From contig JAAAFW010000015.1 of the NCBI GenBank assembly GCA_019352875.1, forward strand, positions 1,504,608 to 1,568,607: a stretch of DNA of 64,000 bases. The letters run 5' to 3'. This stretch comes from Pedobacter cryoconitis (lineage in GTDB: Bacteria; Bacteroidota; Bacteroidia; Sphingobacteriales; Sphingobacteriaceae). How positions within the stretch are numbered: position 1 is the first letter of the stretch; each line of letters opens with the position of its first letter. The position numbers were made by a program, and so were the translations under genes. Below the pieces are notes generated by a model that saw nothing but the letters and a program-made list of their open reading frames with translations, was not told where the DNA came from and made no database searches. Shown here piece by piece: positions 42,344-52,230 of the stretch.

Positions 42344-42877
42344 TTATCCTACAGCACCTAATTTTGCAATACTGTCATTAATACGGGTCAGATATTTCTT
42401 TCTGAAATATATATCTTTTACTCTTTTCAACGTTTCTCCCTGCGCAGCAGAATCCTGCTCTTCAAAGCCACTAGTAAGTATTTCCAGACTAGAGTCCAGT
42501 GTCAAGGAAATTTCGGCTACCTGCCCCTTAATTACCGCTAATTTAGCAGCATCAGGATCGAACTGCAGATCCATCAGTTCTTCATTAACTTCCATCATTT
42601 CCATAAGAAATTCCTGAGGAAGATTATACTGCTCTCCCTCAGCGAGCATGCCTTTGAGTTCAAGGATATAATGAAGCCGCTTCTGAGGATCACTTAATAA
42701 CTGGTAAGCCTTATTATTCAGAGTAGATAACTCCAGAACTTCTGCCTGCTTCTGTTCAGACTCGTTGATATAGAAATCCGGGTGATACTTCTTGCTTAAC
42801 GCATAGAACTGCTGTTTAACTCTTGCAGGATCAGGTTGAAAAGATACCGGCAGGTCGTAAAAACTAAAATAGTCCAT
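42344..42877 (-). CDS. hscB: Fe-S assembly co-chaperone HscB
   Basis: A 177-residue J-protein. The J-domain is N-terminal with His32-Pro33-Asp34 in SKKYHPDFY, which stimulates the HscA/DnaK ATPase. The C-terminal three-helix HscB_C domain (EFLMEMMEVNEELMDLQ) binds the IscU-type scaffold. The usual cysteine-rich N-terminal extension of some homologues is absent. Length is typical. Last gene of the rseP-dxr cluster, 4 bp after rseP. Confidence 0.9.
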   Translation of the reverse strand: MDYFSFYDLPVSFQPDPARVKQQFYALSKKYHPDFYINESEQKQAEVLELSTLNNKAYQLLSDPQKRLHYILELKGMLAEGEQYNLPQEFLMEMMEVNEELMDLQFDPDAAKLAVIKGQVAEISLTLDSSLEILTSGFEEQDSAAQGETLKRVKDIYFRKKYLTRINDSIAKLGAVG

Positions 42878-42881
42878 CTAG

Positions 42882-44213
42882 TTATTTAATAAATGCTTTA
42901 AAGATATCGTTACCGAGCACAAACACCATCAGGGATAACAGAATTACGAATCCTACCATCTGTGCACCTTCCATGAATTTATCTCCCAGCGGTTTACCCT
43001 TAATCATTTCTACAATCAGGAAGACTACATGACCACCGTCCAGCGCAGGAATAGGAAGCAGATTCATAAATGCCAGAGCAATTGAAATAAGCGCTGTAGA
43101 GGCCCAGAAATGTGACCACACCCAAACTCCACCATAAACCTTCTGCGCTATGGCTACAGGGCCTGAAAATGCTTTGTCAGCTTTAATTTTCCCGGTTAAT
43201 ACTTTTGAAATACCTTTTGCATTATCTGTAAAAGTCACCCAGGCCTGGTTTACACCGATCGGCAATGCCTGAAAGAAGCCGTATTGAATGGTTTCTAATT
43301 TCAGATCACCGAGTGTAAAACCAATTCCGATAGTTCCCAGGCTGTCTGTTTTCACAGTAAATTGTTTTGCCACACCATCGCGCATTGCATCGATCTGAAC
43401 ATCTTTACTCTTTTGAGCTTTTAAAGCGTCAGATACATCTGCATCATATTTAACCGCTTTACCGTTTATGGCAGTGATCAAGTCTCCTTTCAACAATCCA
43501 GAAGCAGCAGCAGGCCTGTTTGCAAATATAGTATCAAGTTTAGGCAGACGCAACGGGGTACGGCTAATCAGTTCATCCAGCCCAAGATCTGCCACTTTAT
43601 TCAGGATATTATCCGGAATTTTAACCTCCAGTGTTTTACCACTGCGGTCAATCGTTAAGGTTGTGTGGCTTAACAGGATATTCGAACTCGTGATCTCATC
43701 GAAACGAATCACTTTTTTTCCGTTTATTGCCAAAACATGGTCACCGTCTTTCAGTCCGATTTCTTCGCCGATTACACCGACATTAATTCCGTTCTTTACA
43801 GAGCTGTTTGGAATGTAGGTATCACCAAATTTAAAGGCAAGCATCCAAAAGATGAAAATACCAACTACAATATTGACAATTACACCACCAAGCATCACGA
43901 TTAAACGCTGCCATGCTGGTTTAGACCGAAATTCCCATGGTTGAGGCGGAAGCGCCATTTGTTCTTTATCCATTGACTCGTCAATCATTCCGGCAATTTT
44001 CACATAACCACCTAAGGGAAGCCACCCTATTCCGTATTCGACACCGCCGCGTTTAATGCTGAATAATTTAAATCCCCATGCATCAAAAAAGAGATAGAAT
44101 TTTTCAACTTTAATACCAAAGGCACGTGCCGCAAGAAAATGACCTAATTCGTGTAAGATTACTAATATTGATAGGCCCAATAATAACTGGGCAACCATAA
44201 TTAATCCGTTCAT
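42882..44213 (-). CDS. rseP: site-2 intramembrane zinc protease RseP
   Basis: 443 residues. The zinc motif HELGH (His21-Glu22, His25) lies in the first membrane helix. Two PDZ domains follow (about 125-200 and 205-290), then NLLPIPALDGGHVVFL, which supplies the third metal ligand, near residue 383. It cleaves membrane anchors such as anti-sigma factors in regulated intramembrane proteolysis. In Bacteroidota it sits, as here, next to dxr. 30 bp separate it from dxr. Confidence 0.93.
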   Translation of the reverse strand: MNGLIMVAQLLLGLSILVILHELGHFLAARAFGIKVEKFYLFFDAWGFKLFSIKRGGVEYGIGWLPLGGYVKIAGMIDESMDKEQMALPPQPWEFRSKPAWQRLIVMLGGVIVNIVVGIFIFWMLAFKFGDTYIPNSSVKNGINVGVIGEEIGLKDGDHVLAINGKKVIRFDEITSSNILLSHTTLTIDRSGKTLEVKIPDNILNKVADLGLDELISRTPLRLPKLDTIFANRPAAASGLLKGDLITAINGKAVKYDADVSDALKAQKSKDVQIDAMRDGVAKQFTVKTDSLGTIGIGFTLGDLKLETIQYGFFQALPIGVNQAWVTFTDNAKGISKVLTGKIKADKAFSGPVAIAQKVYGGVWVWSHFWASTALISIALAFMNLLPIPALDGGHVVFLIVEMIKGKPLGDKFMEGAQMVGFVILLSLMVFVLGNDIFKAFIK

Positions 44214-44243
44214 ATATTATTTTAGAGTTTTATAATTGAAAAT

Positions 44244-45410
44244 TTAGATAGCTAGATGTTTTTTAGAAACCAGTTCCCTGGCAAATATACGGGTAAGGCG
44301 ATCTGTTTCTAAGTAATTGTTCAGGTCCGGTTGCTGAATAAATTCAAGGTCGGACATACATTGCTCGATAACGTCACTCATCTCCAGAAACCCGATCTGG
44401 TCATGAAGAAAAGCATCAACCACAATTTCATTTGCCGCATTAATGATACAAGGCATATTCCCCCCTTTTTCAAGGGCAGCATAAGCAAGTCCAAGATTAC
44501 GGAATGTCTCCATATCAGGTTTATAGAACGTAAGTTCAGGATAATCCATGAAGTTAAAACGTGGAAATTGCGTTTCTATTCTGTCCGGGTATGCCATCGC
44601 ATAATGAATTGGTAATTTCATATCAGGGACACCTAACTGGGCCTTAATAGAACCATCATTAAACTGTACCAGCGAATGTATTACAGACTGCGGATGGACA
44701 ATTACATCGATCTGATCTAAACGGAGGTTAAAAAGCCATCTGGCCTCTATAACTTCCAGTCCCTTATTCATCAGAGATGCAGAATCTATAGTGATTTTAG
44801 CACCCATCACCCAGTTTGGATGTTTGAGCGCCTGTTCTTTAGTTACCTTAAGCAGATCGCTCCTGTCCCTGCCACGGAAAGGTCCGCCGGAAGCTGTAAT
44901 ATATATCTTCTCAATGGAATCAAGTTTTTCTCCTACCAGACATTGATAGATTGCTGAATGTTCAGAATCCACAGGCAGAATCTCTACGCCGTATTCAGCT
45001 GCCAGCCTGGTGATTAATTCTCCGGCGACCACTAAAGTTTCCTTATTGGCCAGCGCGATCGATTTTCTGGCACGAATGGCCGCTATAGTAGGTCGAAGTC
45101 CAACAGAACCCACAATTGCAGTGAGTACAAGATCTACGCTCTCATAAGCCGCGGCCATAGATAACGCATCTTCTCCTGTATGAACCGCTATGCCATGTCC
45201 GGCAAGGGTATTTTTAACTGCTGCATATTTCGCATCAGAAGTTATCACGACCAGCTCAGGTTTAAATTCAAGAGCCTGCGCGATCAGCAGATCTGCATTG
45301 GAATGCGCACTTAAAACTGTCACATTATACAAATCCGGATTAGCCCGGATTACCTCCAGGGCCTGGGTACCTACGGATCCCGTAGAACCAAGTATTGCTA
45401 TATTTTTCAA
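44244..45410 (-). CDS. dxr: 1-deoxy-D-xylulose 5-phosphate reductoisomerase
   Basis: A 388-residue cytosolic enzyme of the MEP isoprenoid route (DXP to MEP with NADPH). NADPH-binding GSTGSVGTQALEVI at residues 8-21, ALANKETLVVAGE, metal and substrate site LPVDSEHSAIYQCL, ITASGGPFRG, and KHPNWVMGAKITIDSASLMN. Full length for the family. Its start overlaps the GH3 gene stop by four bases, and rseP follows. Confidence 0.95.
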   Translation of the reverse strand: MKNIAILGSTGSVGTQALEVIRANPDLYNVTVLSAHSNADLLIAQALEFKPELVVITSDAKYAAVKNTLAGHGIAVHTGEDALSMAAAYESVDLVLTAIVGSVGLRPTIAAIRARKSIALANKETLVVAGELITRLAAEYGVEILPVDSEHSAIYQCLVGEKLDSIEKIYITASGGPFRGRDRSDLLKVTKEQALKHPNWVMGAKITIDSASLMNKGLEVIEARWLFNLRLDQIDVIVHPQSVIHSLVQFNDGSIKAQLGVPDMKLPIHYAMAYPDRIETQFPRFNFMDYPELTFYKPDMETFRNLGLAYAALEKGGNMPCIINAANEIVVDAFLHDQIGFLEMSDVIEQCMSDLEFIQQPDLNNYLETDRLTRIFARELVSKKHLAI

Positions 45411-46912
45411 ATCTTTCTGGTCAAATGAATAAGCCCGTCTGCTATTTTTCTGTCGTTAGACAAACGGGGTACTTTATTTTGCCCGCCCAGCTTACCTTCA
45501 GCTCGCATATAGGTAACAAAGGCATCTTTCTGAAGGGATCTGATCACCAGAGGCTGCAGAATTTTCCCTTCAATCAGGTCAAAGTAGTAAATATTTTTCT
45601 TTTGGAGCGCCTGATCCACTTTTTTACTAAAAGCAGACAGATCAGCAGGGGGTTCTGAGAACTCTATAAACCACTCATGATACGGCAATTCACCTGCTTC
45701 AGGATTGACCTGGGGAGCGACGGTAAATTCTGTTATACCAACACCAAGGTCATTCGCAACAGACAATAAAGAATGTTCAACCTCCTCACCGATCACGTGT
45801 TCACCGAAAGCAGAAATATAATGTTTGATCCTGCCGGTAACCATAATCTTATACGGATTTTTGGAAACAAACTTTATAGTGTCCCCAATACTGTATCCCC
45901 ATAACCCTGCATTCGTATTTAAGATCAATGCGTAGTTTGTATTCAGTTCCACTTCTCCCAGACTCAGGCGTGCCGGATTCTCATTATAATATTCTGATGC
46001 CGGTATAAATTCATAGAACATCCCTGCCTGCACAAGTAGTAACAGACTTTTATCATGCTGGGAATCCTGATACGCTATAAAGCCTTCCGAAGCAGGATAC
46101 GTCTCAATAGCATCAATCTTTTTCCCGATACTATTTTCGATTTTTGCACGGTAAGGCTCATAATTAACTCCTCCATATACAAAAAGCTTAAAGTTTTTGA
46201 AAATATCTTTAATCTTCTTCCCGTCAGTCTTTTCAGTCAGCTTGTCAAAATACATCTGTACCCAGGGTGGAATTCCGGAAATGAGCGTCATATCCTGATT
46301 AATGGTTTCCGCAACAATTGCCTCTACCTTTTCTTCCCAGTCTTCTATGCAATTAGTCTGATACGAAGGCAAACGGTTTTTCTGCAGGTAAGCAGGTACC
46401 AGGTTTGCTACTATCCCGGACAACCTTCCTACGTTAATGCCGTTCTTTTTCGTCAGCACAGGGCTACCTTGCAAAAAGATCATTTTTCCATTTACAAAGT
46501 CTGCATTCCCGGTCTCATGTATATAAGTTAACAAGGCGTTTCTTGCGGCTTTGATGTGTTCGGGCATCGACTCCTTTGAGATCGGAATATATTTGGCACC
46601 AGAAGTTGTACCGGAAGTTTTTGCGAAATATTCAGGTTTACCCTTCCAGAGCACATCTGCTTCTCCCGCAACCACGCGGTCAATATAAGGACGCAACTCC
46701 TCGTAGTCTCTTACAGGTACCCTTTTTTTGAAGTCTTCATAATTACGGATCTGTTCAAAATGGTGGTCTTTGCCGAAAGCCGTATTACCGGCTTCTGCTA
46801 CCAGATGATGCAGAACCTCTTGCTGTGCAGCGACTGCATTGTTCTTCCAGCGATTGATCCGCCGGACAACATAGGCTGCAAAGGGTTTACTTAATGCCGC
46901 TTTTAATCCCAT
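45407..46912 (-). CDS. GH3 auxin-responsive-promoter family protein (acyl-adenylate-forming)
   Basis: 501 residues. The adenylation motif FAKTSGTTSGAKYIPIS is near residue 102, the second motif FVYGGVNYEPY is about 238, and the ATP-lid region SIGDTIKFVSK and VTGRIKHYISAFGEHVIGEE follow. Bacterial GH3 proteins conjugate amino acids to carboxylates; the substrate here is unknown. Conserved next to dxr in this lineage. It is preceded by the membrane protein gene with 6 bp between. Confidence 0.88.
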   Translation of the reverse strand: MGLKAALSKPFAAYVVRRINRWKNNAVAAQQEVLHHLVAEAGNTAFGKDHHFEQIRNYEDFKKRVPVRDYEELRPYIDRVVAGEADVLWKGKPEYFAKTSGTTSGAKYIPISKESMPEHIKAARNALLTYIHETGNADFVNGKMIFLQGSPVLTKKNGINVGRLSGIVANLVPAYLQKNRLPSYQTNCIEDWEEKVEAIVAETINQDMTLISGIPPWVQMYFDKLTEKTDGKKIKDIFKNFKLFVYGGVNYEPYRAKIENSIGKKIDAIETYPASEGFIAYQDSQHDKSLLLLVQAGMFYEFIPASEYYNENPARLSLGEVELNTNYALILNTNAGLWGYSIGDTIKFVSKNPYKIMVTGRIKHYISAFGEHVIGEEVEHSLLSVANDLGVGITEFTVAPQVNPEAGELPYHEWFIEFSEPPADLSAFSKKVDQALQKKNIYYFDLIEGKILQPLVIRSLQKDAFVTYMRAEGKLGGQNKVPRLSNDRKIADGLIHLTRKI

Positions 46913-46918
46913 TTGGAT

Positions 46919-47707
46919 TTATACTATGTTATGAATAATATCAGGTTTTTCGTCGCCATCATATTTACTCATCATCCAGCGATAAGCAATGGTCAATGCC
47001 ACACTAGATAAAGGAACAATGATGAACGAACTTAGAATATTAACAAAAAATGCAATGACTGGTAATTTAAGTGCTATCAATAAAAGACATAGTACGTAAA
47101 ACCCGCCCAGTACCAGCAGCAGTAACAGAATCTTGGTAAAATTACCTTTAGTAATAGCCAGACTGAACTTAATAGCTGCAAAAGGACTCTGATTTTTGTC
47201 AATGATAAAAAATGGAAAGAAAGATATTCTGATCCAGGTGATAAAAATAGCAACGATACCTACCGAAACGGCAATATTAGTAATGACTTCCATTCTTATA
47301 CCTGTGTAAATAAAAGGGAAAGCCGCAAGAATCACTATAGCGTAAACACCAACGATTACAAGCATAAAATAAAGCATACTAACCATGAACCGGATAATTT
47401 GTTGTCTGGTAGGAAGCGTGCTCACAATACTAACGTCATTCTCCTCATCGTCGAGTAAATGAAATATGTATTTCAACAGAGAAAGATTAAGTGTGAAATA
47501 CATCATCATGAAAAAGAAGGCCATCAGTATACTTAAATAGATATTGACGTCCTTAATTAAAAAGGCCATTAGCCCGGAAGCATTGGAGGTAATAAACATC
47601 AGGAAACACAGGGTTGCAATAGAGAAATAGTTTCTCTTAGTTACTTCCCAGGCCTTTCCAATTACTTCGTTAACGGTAAACGTACTCTCCTTTAGATAAT
47701 TTATCAT
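46919..47707 (-). CDS. multi-pass membrane protein, unknown function
   Basis: 262 residues with about six hydrophobic helices (FSIATLCFLMFITSNASGLM, ILMAFFFMMMYFTLNLSLL, MLYFMLVIVGVYAIVILAAF, IAVSVGIVAIFITWIRISFF, ILLLLLVLGGFYVLCLLLIA, FFVNILSSFIIVPLSSVALT). It resembles the glycerophosphodiester-phosphodiesterase membrane domain superfamily (YciC-like), where the function is unclear. Overlaps the GT2 gene upstream by four bases. Confidence 0.65.
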   Translation of the reverse strand: MINYLKESTFTVNEVIGKAWEVTKRNYFSIATLCFLMFITSNASGLMAFLIKDVNIYLSILMAFFFMMMYFTLNLSLLKYIFHLLDDEENDVSIVSTLPTRQQIIRFMVSMLYFMLVIVGVYAIVILAAFPFIYTGIRMEVITNIAVSVGIVAIFITWIRISFFPFFIIDKNQSPFAAIKFSLAITKGNFTKILLLLLVLGGFYVLCLLLIALKLPVIAFFVNILSSFIIVPLSSVALTIAYRWMMSKYDGDEKPDIIHNIV

Positions 47708-48672
47708 GGTTGTTTAAATACTAGTCTCTTGAAAAAATCCTGAATAAACCCCAGTCCGTAAGCTGTCAATTGTATAAACGAAGATACGATACTCAGCGAA
47801 GCAACTTTAAATGAATGGTTTAGATACAGGGAATGAAAAAATATCAGCATAAAGTATACCAGAAGAAAAACATTCCCGGTATGTGCCAGTGGAGCGCCGA
47901 AAAGGTTTAGCAGAACTAAGACACCTAATCCAACAGTAAACAATGCAGGGAAAAAGTGAACTGGTTTCAATTGTGAGGGAAAGTGTTTATAGATATTAAT
48001 TCTTGCCCGGCCAAAAAAATGGATTTGCTTATAAAACTGAAGCATACTGGTCCTTCTCTTGTGAAAAACCTTCGCACCTGGAATGAGCCCGATTTTAAAT
48101 CCGGATTCATGTATACGAATGCTGAATTCTATATCCTCCCCTAGCCTGGTTAAAATAAAACCACCCGTTTTCCTCCAGACTTCTGCTGATATCCCCATAT
48201 TGAAACTTCTGGGGTGAAACTGGCCTACATGCTGCTTATTACCACGGATACCTCCCGTTGTAAATACAGAAGTCATTCCGTAACTGATAGCTTTTTGAAC
48301 TGCAGTAAAGCTTTCATGTGCAGCATCCGGTCCGCCGTAAGCATCCAGATGATGAGCGAATAAATAAGACGAAACGATCTCAAGGTAATCTTCAGGGATC
48401 AGACAGTCAGAATCAAAAACAACAAAGTAATCTCCTTTCGCTCTTTCAAATCCATAGTTCCTGGCAAAACCCTGCCCGGCATTTGGCTTGTAATAATAAT
48501 GCACATCAAGTCTGTCAGTGTATGCTTCTACAATCTCCTTTGCGGGCACAGCAGACCCATCATCAATGACAAGTACCTCAAACTGCTGATAAGTCTGAAG
48601 GCACAGGCTTGAGAGCAGCTCGTCAATTTCCTGCGGCCGGTTATATAGTGGAATGATTATAGAAAAGAACAT
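47704..48672 (-). CDS. family 2 glycosyltransferase with C-terminal membrane helices
   Basis: 322 residues, GT-A fold with FFSIIIPLYNRPQEIDELL at the N terminus, VLVIDDGSAVP, DSDCLIPEDY (the DxD metal site as DSD), and TGGFILTRLGEDIEFSIR (acceptor Glu-Asp). Two or more hydrophobic helices at the C terminus anchor it to the inner membrane. Donor and acceptor unknown; likely cell-envelope glycan work together with the neighbouring GT2. Overlaps the next gene by 4 bp. Confidence 0.88.
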   Translation of the reverse strand: MFFSIIIPLYNRPQEIDELLSSLCLQTYQQFEVLVIDDGSAVPAKEIVEAYTDRLDVHYYYKPNAGQGFARNYGFERAKGDYFVVFDSDCLIPEDYLEIVSSYLFAHHLDAYGGPDAAHESFTAVQKAISYGMTSVFTTGGIRGNKQHVGQFHPRSFNMGISAEVWRKTGGFILTRLGEDIEFSIRIHESGFKIGLIPGAKVFHKRRTSMLQFYKQIHFFGRARINIYKHFPSQLKPVHFFPALFTVGLGVLVLLNLFGAPLAHTGNVFLLVYFMLIFFHSLYLNHSFKVASLSIVSSFIQLTAYGLGFIQDFFKRLVFKQP

Positions 48673-48675
48673 AGA

Positions 48676-49629
48676 TCAGACAATTTCTTTTTCAATCAGA
48701 TACTGATTGCGTTCTGTCGCATTCCTTGTGACCAGCTCAGCTACAAATCCAGTAAGGAATAATTGTGAACCAACAATAATAGCCACAAGTGCTATGTAAA
48801 AACCGGGCTGGTCTGTTACTTCCCTTTTAATCGGGATGCTCATTGAAATATGATAAAGTTTTTCACCAATTATCCAAACAGCCATGATTGTGCCTATTAA
48901 AAAGCTTAGCACACCCAGCGAACCGAAAAAGTGCATTGGCCTTTTGCCGAATTTCCCGACAAAAAAGATCGACAGTAAATCCAGAAAACCATTTATAAAA
49001 CGGCTGAACCCAAATTTAGTCACACCATATTTTCTCGCGCGGTGTTCAACAACCTGCTCACTAATCTTTTTGAATCCTGCCCATTTAGCAATCACAGGAA
49101 TATACCGGTGCATTTCACCGTAAACTTCAATCGTCTTGATCACATCACTGCGATATGCTTTTAGACCACAATTAAAATCATTTAACTGGATACCCGACAT
49201 CTGTCTGGTCGCCGCATTGAATAATTTGGTAGGAATAGTTTTGGTTATCGGATCGTAACGCTTTTTCTTCCAGCCGGAGATAAGATCCAGCTTTTCTTCT
49301 TTTATTCTTCTGTAAAGCTCGGGGATCTCGTCGGGGCTATCCTGTAGATCTGCATCCATAGTAATCACAACATCACCCGCAGCCGCAGCAAATGCCACAT
49401 TTAATGCCGCAGATTTCCCGTAGTTACGTCTGAATTTAATTGCTTTAACAGCCGGATAGTTTGTCTTTAGATTCTCGATCACCTGCCATGAGGTATCTGT
49501 ACTCCCATCATCTACAAAAAGAATTTCGTAGGAGAAGCCATGTTTGTCCATTACCCGGGAGATCCAGTCGGTCAGTTCAGGTAAGGATTCTTCTTCATTA
49601 TATAAGGGAATGACAACAGATATATCCAT
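48676..49629 (-). CDS. polyprenyl-phosphate glycosyltransferase (GtrB/DPM1-like GT2)
   Basis: About 317 residues. Start chosen at ATG 49629 (MDISVVIPLYNEEESLPEL), since the preceding 12 codons are not family-like. Motifs: FVDDGSTDTSW, TMDADLQDSPDEIPEL, ISGWKKKRYDP, NDFNCGLKAYR, plus two C-terminal transmembrane helices. These enzymes move a sugar onto undecaprenyl phosphate at the inner membrane face. Three bp precede the second GT2 gene, so the two act in one operon. Confidence 0.9.
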   Translation of the reverse strand: MDISVVIPLYNEEESLPELTDWISRVMDKHGFSYEILFVDDGSTDTSWQVIENLKTNYPAVKAIKFRRNYGKSAALNVAFAAAAGDVVITMDADLQDSPDEIPELYRRIKEEKLDLISGWKKKRYDPITKTIPTKLFNAATRQMSGIQLNDFNCGLKAYRSDVIKTIEVYGEMHRYIPVIAKWAGFKKISEQVVEHRARKYGVTKFGFSRFINGFLDLLSIFFVGKFGKRPMHFFGSLGVLSFLIGTIMAVWIIGEKLYHISMSIPIKREVTDQPGFYIALVAIIVGSQLFLTGFVAELVTRNATERNQYLIEKEIV

Positions 49630-49714
49630 GCAGGTATAAGAATGTATTTGATAATTAACGCGCAAATTTTATCATTTATAATGATAAAACCTGCACGCAA
49701 AAAAATTTATTAGC

Positions 49715-50290
49715 CTAATTCTCGTCAGAAACGAACATTGGTCTGGCTTTCTTGAAGATAGCAGCAAAGATCATTGCCCCAATTCCATACATAATTGCCT
49801 GAATACCAAATCCAACGATGGCCTGGAAAAATGTGGGATTAAACTGACTCTCCATTTGCTGATTCTGAGTGGCAATCATCTCTTCCATTCTGCTGTCATC
49901 CACCCCAAGTTTAGTTAACATATCTTCAGTTTTACCTGCGATAAGCTCTTTCATTCGCTCAGGATAAGTAGGATCAATGAACTTTCCAAAAAGGATTGTA
50001 AATACGTACACAATTGCTGCAGAGACCAGAAACATAATAAATATGTGTAGCAAGGCTTCGCTGAAAGTCCAGTACCCACCTGCTTTTTTACGCATATCCA
50101 GTGAGAAAAACACAGCTAATGCAATTCCTACAACAATATTTATAATAGATAATGCAGTAGACCCCATTAAGTGAGGCACAGTGTAATTGATCACCAGAAA
50201 AATCACCAGACTAACAGCAGCCATGATAACTCCATTCTTAATTGCTTCAGATCTAAGCAGACCATTTTGATTCAGCGCATTTGTTTCCAT
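49715..50290 (-). CDS. DUF4199 domain membrane protein
   Basis: 191 residues, four predicted membrane helices, with the DUF4199 features: KNGVIMAAVSLVIFLVINYT, then the KAGGYWTFSEALLHIFIMF block, and a C-terminal helix IMYGIGAMIFAAIFKK. Family of unknown function typical of Bacteroidota, often next to glycosyltransferase genes, as here. Confidence 0.85.
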   Translation of the reverse strand: METNALNQNGLLRSEAIKNGVIMAAVSLVIFLVINYTVPHLMGSTALSIINIVVGIALAVFFSLDMRKKAGGYWTFSEALLHIFIMFLVSAAIVYVFTILFGKFIDPTYPERMKELIAGKTEDMLTKLGVDDSRMEEMIATQNQQMESQFNPTFFQAIVGFGIQAIMYGIGAMIFAAIFKKARPMFVSDEN

Positions 50291-50300
50291 AGCTGTAAAT

Positions 50301-50975
50301 TTAGTTTTTCTGATTAAATACTGTAATCAGCTCGTAAACCGCAGTATCGAATTCTTTATTTGTACTGAAGTTAGACAAATCCTCGTAAGCCTGATCATTC
50401 GCTTTCGGCTGATTGAAGAAACTCATGAAAGGTATGAAAAGCTCTTCCATTTCTTCTCCAAGGTCGATCATACCTTTATGGGCGCAAATATCTTCGATAC
50501 TACTTTCCGCCAATTGCTGATTACTGATCAGATCTTCATAAATATGAAACTCATCCTGGAATTCATCTTCTTCTACTAAAAGGAATTCACGCAGAAAATC
50601 TCCCAGCTCAGGCTTGATTTGCTCGTCATGGCATTCATTGATATACAGTAACAGATTTAGCAACTCAGTACCACGGTCTATTGTTTCCTCTTCAATATTT
50701 GCCCATTCTTCTGTTTCCAGATAGTCTTCTTCTAAACGCTTCATATCACTGGCAAAGAAGTTAATCATGAGCAGATCAAAGAATACCTCTCTCAGCTCCT
50801 CAAAAGATGGGTGCTCATCAAAGACAGCGTCAAATGCTTCTACTTTTTCCAGAAAGCCCTGCTCTTTACTGAATACTTCGATCAGACTTTGTTTAACAGC
50901 AGAAGAATCCTGACCAGAAAGCGATGCAAATTTATCTAATGAAGCGACTAATGCGCGGTTAACTTTATTATCCAT
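50301..50975 (-). CDS. acidic helical cytosolic protein, unknown function
   Basis: 224 residues, strongly acidic, all-helical, no signal peptide or membrane segment. It has two halves rich in Glu/Asp (LEEDYLETEEWANIEEETID and LVEEDEFQDEFHIYEDL). I do not recognise a domain. It overlaps the pseudo-dihydroorotase gene by 8 bp and precedes DUF4199, so it belongs to the same conserved operon. Confidence 0.6.
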   Translation of the reverse strand: MDNKVNRALVASLDKFASLSGQDSSAVKQSLIEVFSKEQGFLEKVEAFDAVFDEHPSFEELREVFFDLLMINFFASDMKRLEEDYLETEEWANIEEETIDRGTELLNLLLYINECHDEQIKPELGDFLREFLLVEEDEFQDEFHIYEDLISNQQLAESSIEDICAHKGMIDLGEEMEELFIPFMSFFNQPKANDQAYEDLSNFSTNKEFDTAVYELITVFNQKN

Positions 50976-52230
50976 ATACTTGAAATTGATTGTTATTATA
51001 AACCATTTGAACTTTACCAGTTAATGTTTCTCCCAGTAAAGGTGTGTTTGATGAAAGAGAATAGTTTTGGGCTTGATCATAAACCCAGGTTTGCGAAGGA
51101 TTAAAGAGCGTAAAGTTAGCTGGTTCTCCTTCTGCGATTACAGGAACAGATAAACCTAGCAGTTGACGTGGGTTGATACTTAATTTTTCTACGATCTGAT
51201 TCACCGTAAGGCCGGCTTTGAGTAAAAGGGGCAGTACAGTTTGCAAAGCGATAATACCGTAAGCGGCAATTTCGAATTCTACCTGCTTATGTTCTGGTTC
51301 ATGAGGGCGGTGCTGTGAAGACACTGCATCAATAGTTCCATCCTTTAAGCCAGCCAGCAAAGCCTTGATATCCGTTTTTGAACGTAGTGGTGGTTTTACT
51401 TTATAATTACTGTCAAAGTCATTTAAAAGGTCCTCTGTAAAGACCAGCTGATGTGCTGCCACATCGCAGGAAATCTTTAAGCCGTCTTTCTTCGCTTTGC
51501 GGATCAGGCCAACAGAACCAGCAGTAGAGATTGTACTGATATGAACCGGGGCATCATGATAAGCGGCCAGAAAAATATCCCTGGAGATCTGCATTTCCTC
51601 TGCCAGTGCCGGAACACCCTTCATACCAAGTAACACACTTGTTTTGCTTTCGTTGATCTGGGATTTACCGGCGATGGATTTGTTCTCCGGATGTACCATC
51701 AACAATCCGTTAACACCTTTGCTGTATTGTAGTGCACGGCTCATGAATCCATCATCAACCACAGGCTTTGCGCCATCCGAGAATGCAACCGCACCTGCAA
51801 GCTTCATATCATATAATTCGGCAAGCTCTTTACCTTCCAGATCCTGACTGATTGCTCCTACCGGATGGATGTCGACCAGATACCCTGCCGCTTTATTGAC
51901 CAGATAAGCTACCTGCGCCTTTGAATGCACAACAGGTTTAGTCTGCGGCATTAACGTAAGTCCGGTAAATCCACCAGCCTGCGCAGCAGCAGCAACAGAC
52001 TCCAGATCTTCCTTAGCTTCAAACCCAGGATCACCGGTTAAACAATTCAGATCAAAAAAACCAGGTGAAAGCACAGCGCCATTACCTTCGATAACCTCTT
52101 CGCCTTTTTGTGGACTCAGTTTATCTTGAATAGATGCAATTTTACCCTGTACCACACGAACATCACAGTTTTTTTCATGGAAAGGGCTGTTAGGATCAGC
52201 TATGGTTACGCCTTTAAGCAGAAGGTTCAT
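50968..52230 (-). CDS. dihydroorotase homologue lacking key metal ligands
   Basis: 420 residues of the type I dihydroorotase/amidohydrolase family. The family's D-x-H-x-H-x-R motif reads FFDLNCLTGDPGFEAKED, so both metal-binding histidines are gone, and the catalytic Asp motif TDHAPH reads SSQHRPHEPEHK with Gln for Asp. The later ligands are partly kept (HPEN, HISTISTAGSV, DVAAHQL). By family knowledge such proteins (compare the inactive PyrC' bound to aspartate carbamoyltransferase in some bacteria) are non-catalytic. So I do not call it pyrC, though most annotation tools would. Confidence 0.8.
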   Translation of the reverse strand: MNLLLKGVTIADPNSPFHEKNCDVRVVQGKIASIQDKLSPQKGEEVIEGNGAVLSPGFFDLNCLTGDPGFEAKEDLESVAAAAQAGGFTGLTLMPQTKPVVHSKAQVAYLVNKAAGYLVDIHPVGAISQDLEGKELAELYDMKLAGAVAFSDGAKPVVDDGFMSRALQYSKGVNGLLMVHPENKSIAGKSQINESKTSVLLGMKGVPALAEEMQISRDIFLAAYHDAPVHISTISTAGSVGLIRKAKKDGLKISCDVAAHQLVFTEDLLNDFDSNYKVKPPLRSKTDIKALLAGLKDGTIDAVSSQHRPHEPEHKQVEFEIAAYGIIALQTVLPLLLKAGLTVNQIVEKLSINPRQLLGLSVPVIAEGEPANFTLFNPSQTWVYDQAQNYSLSSNTPLLGETLTGKVQMVYNNNQFQVYG

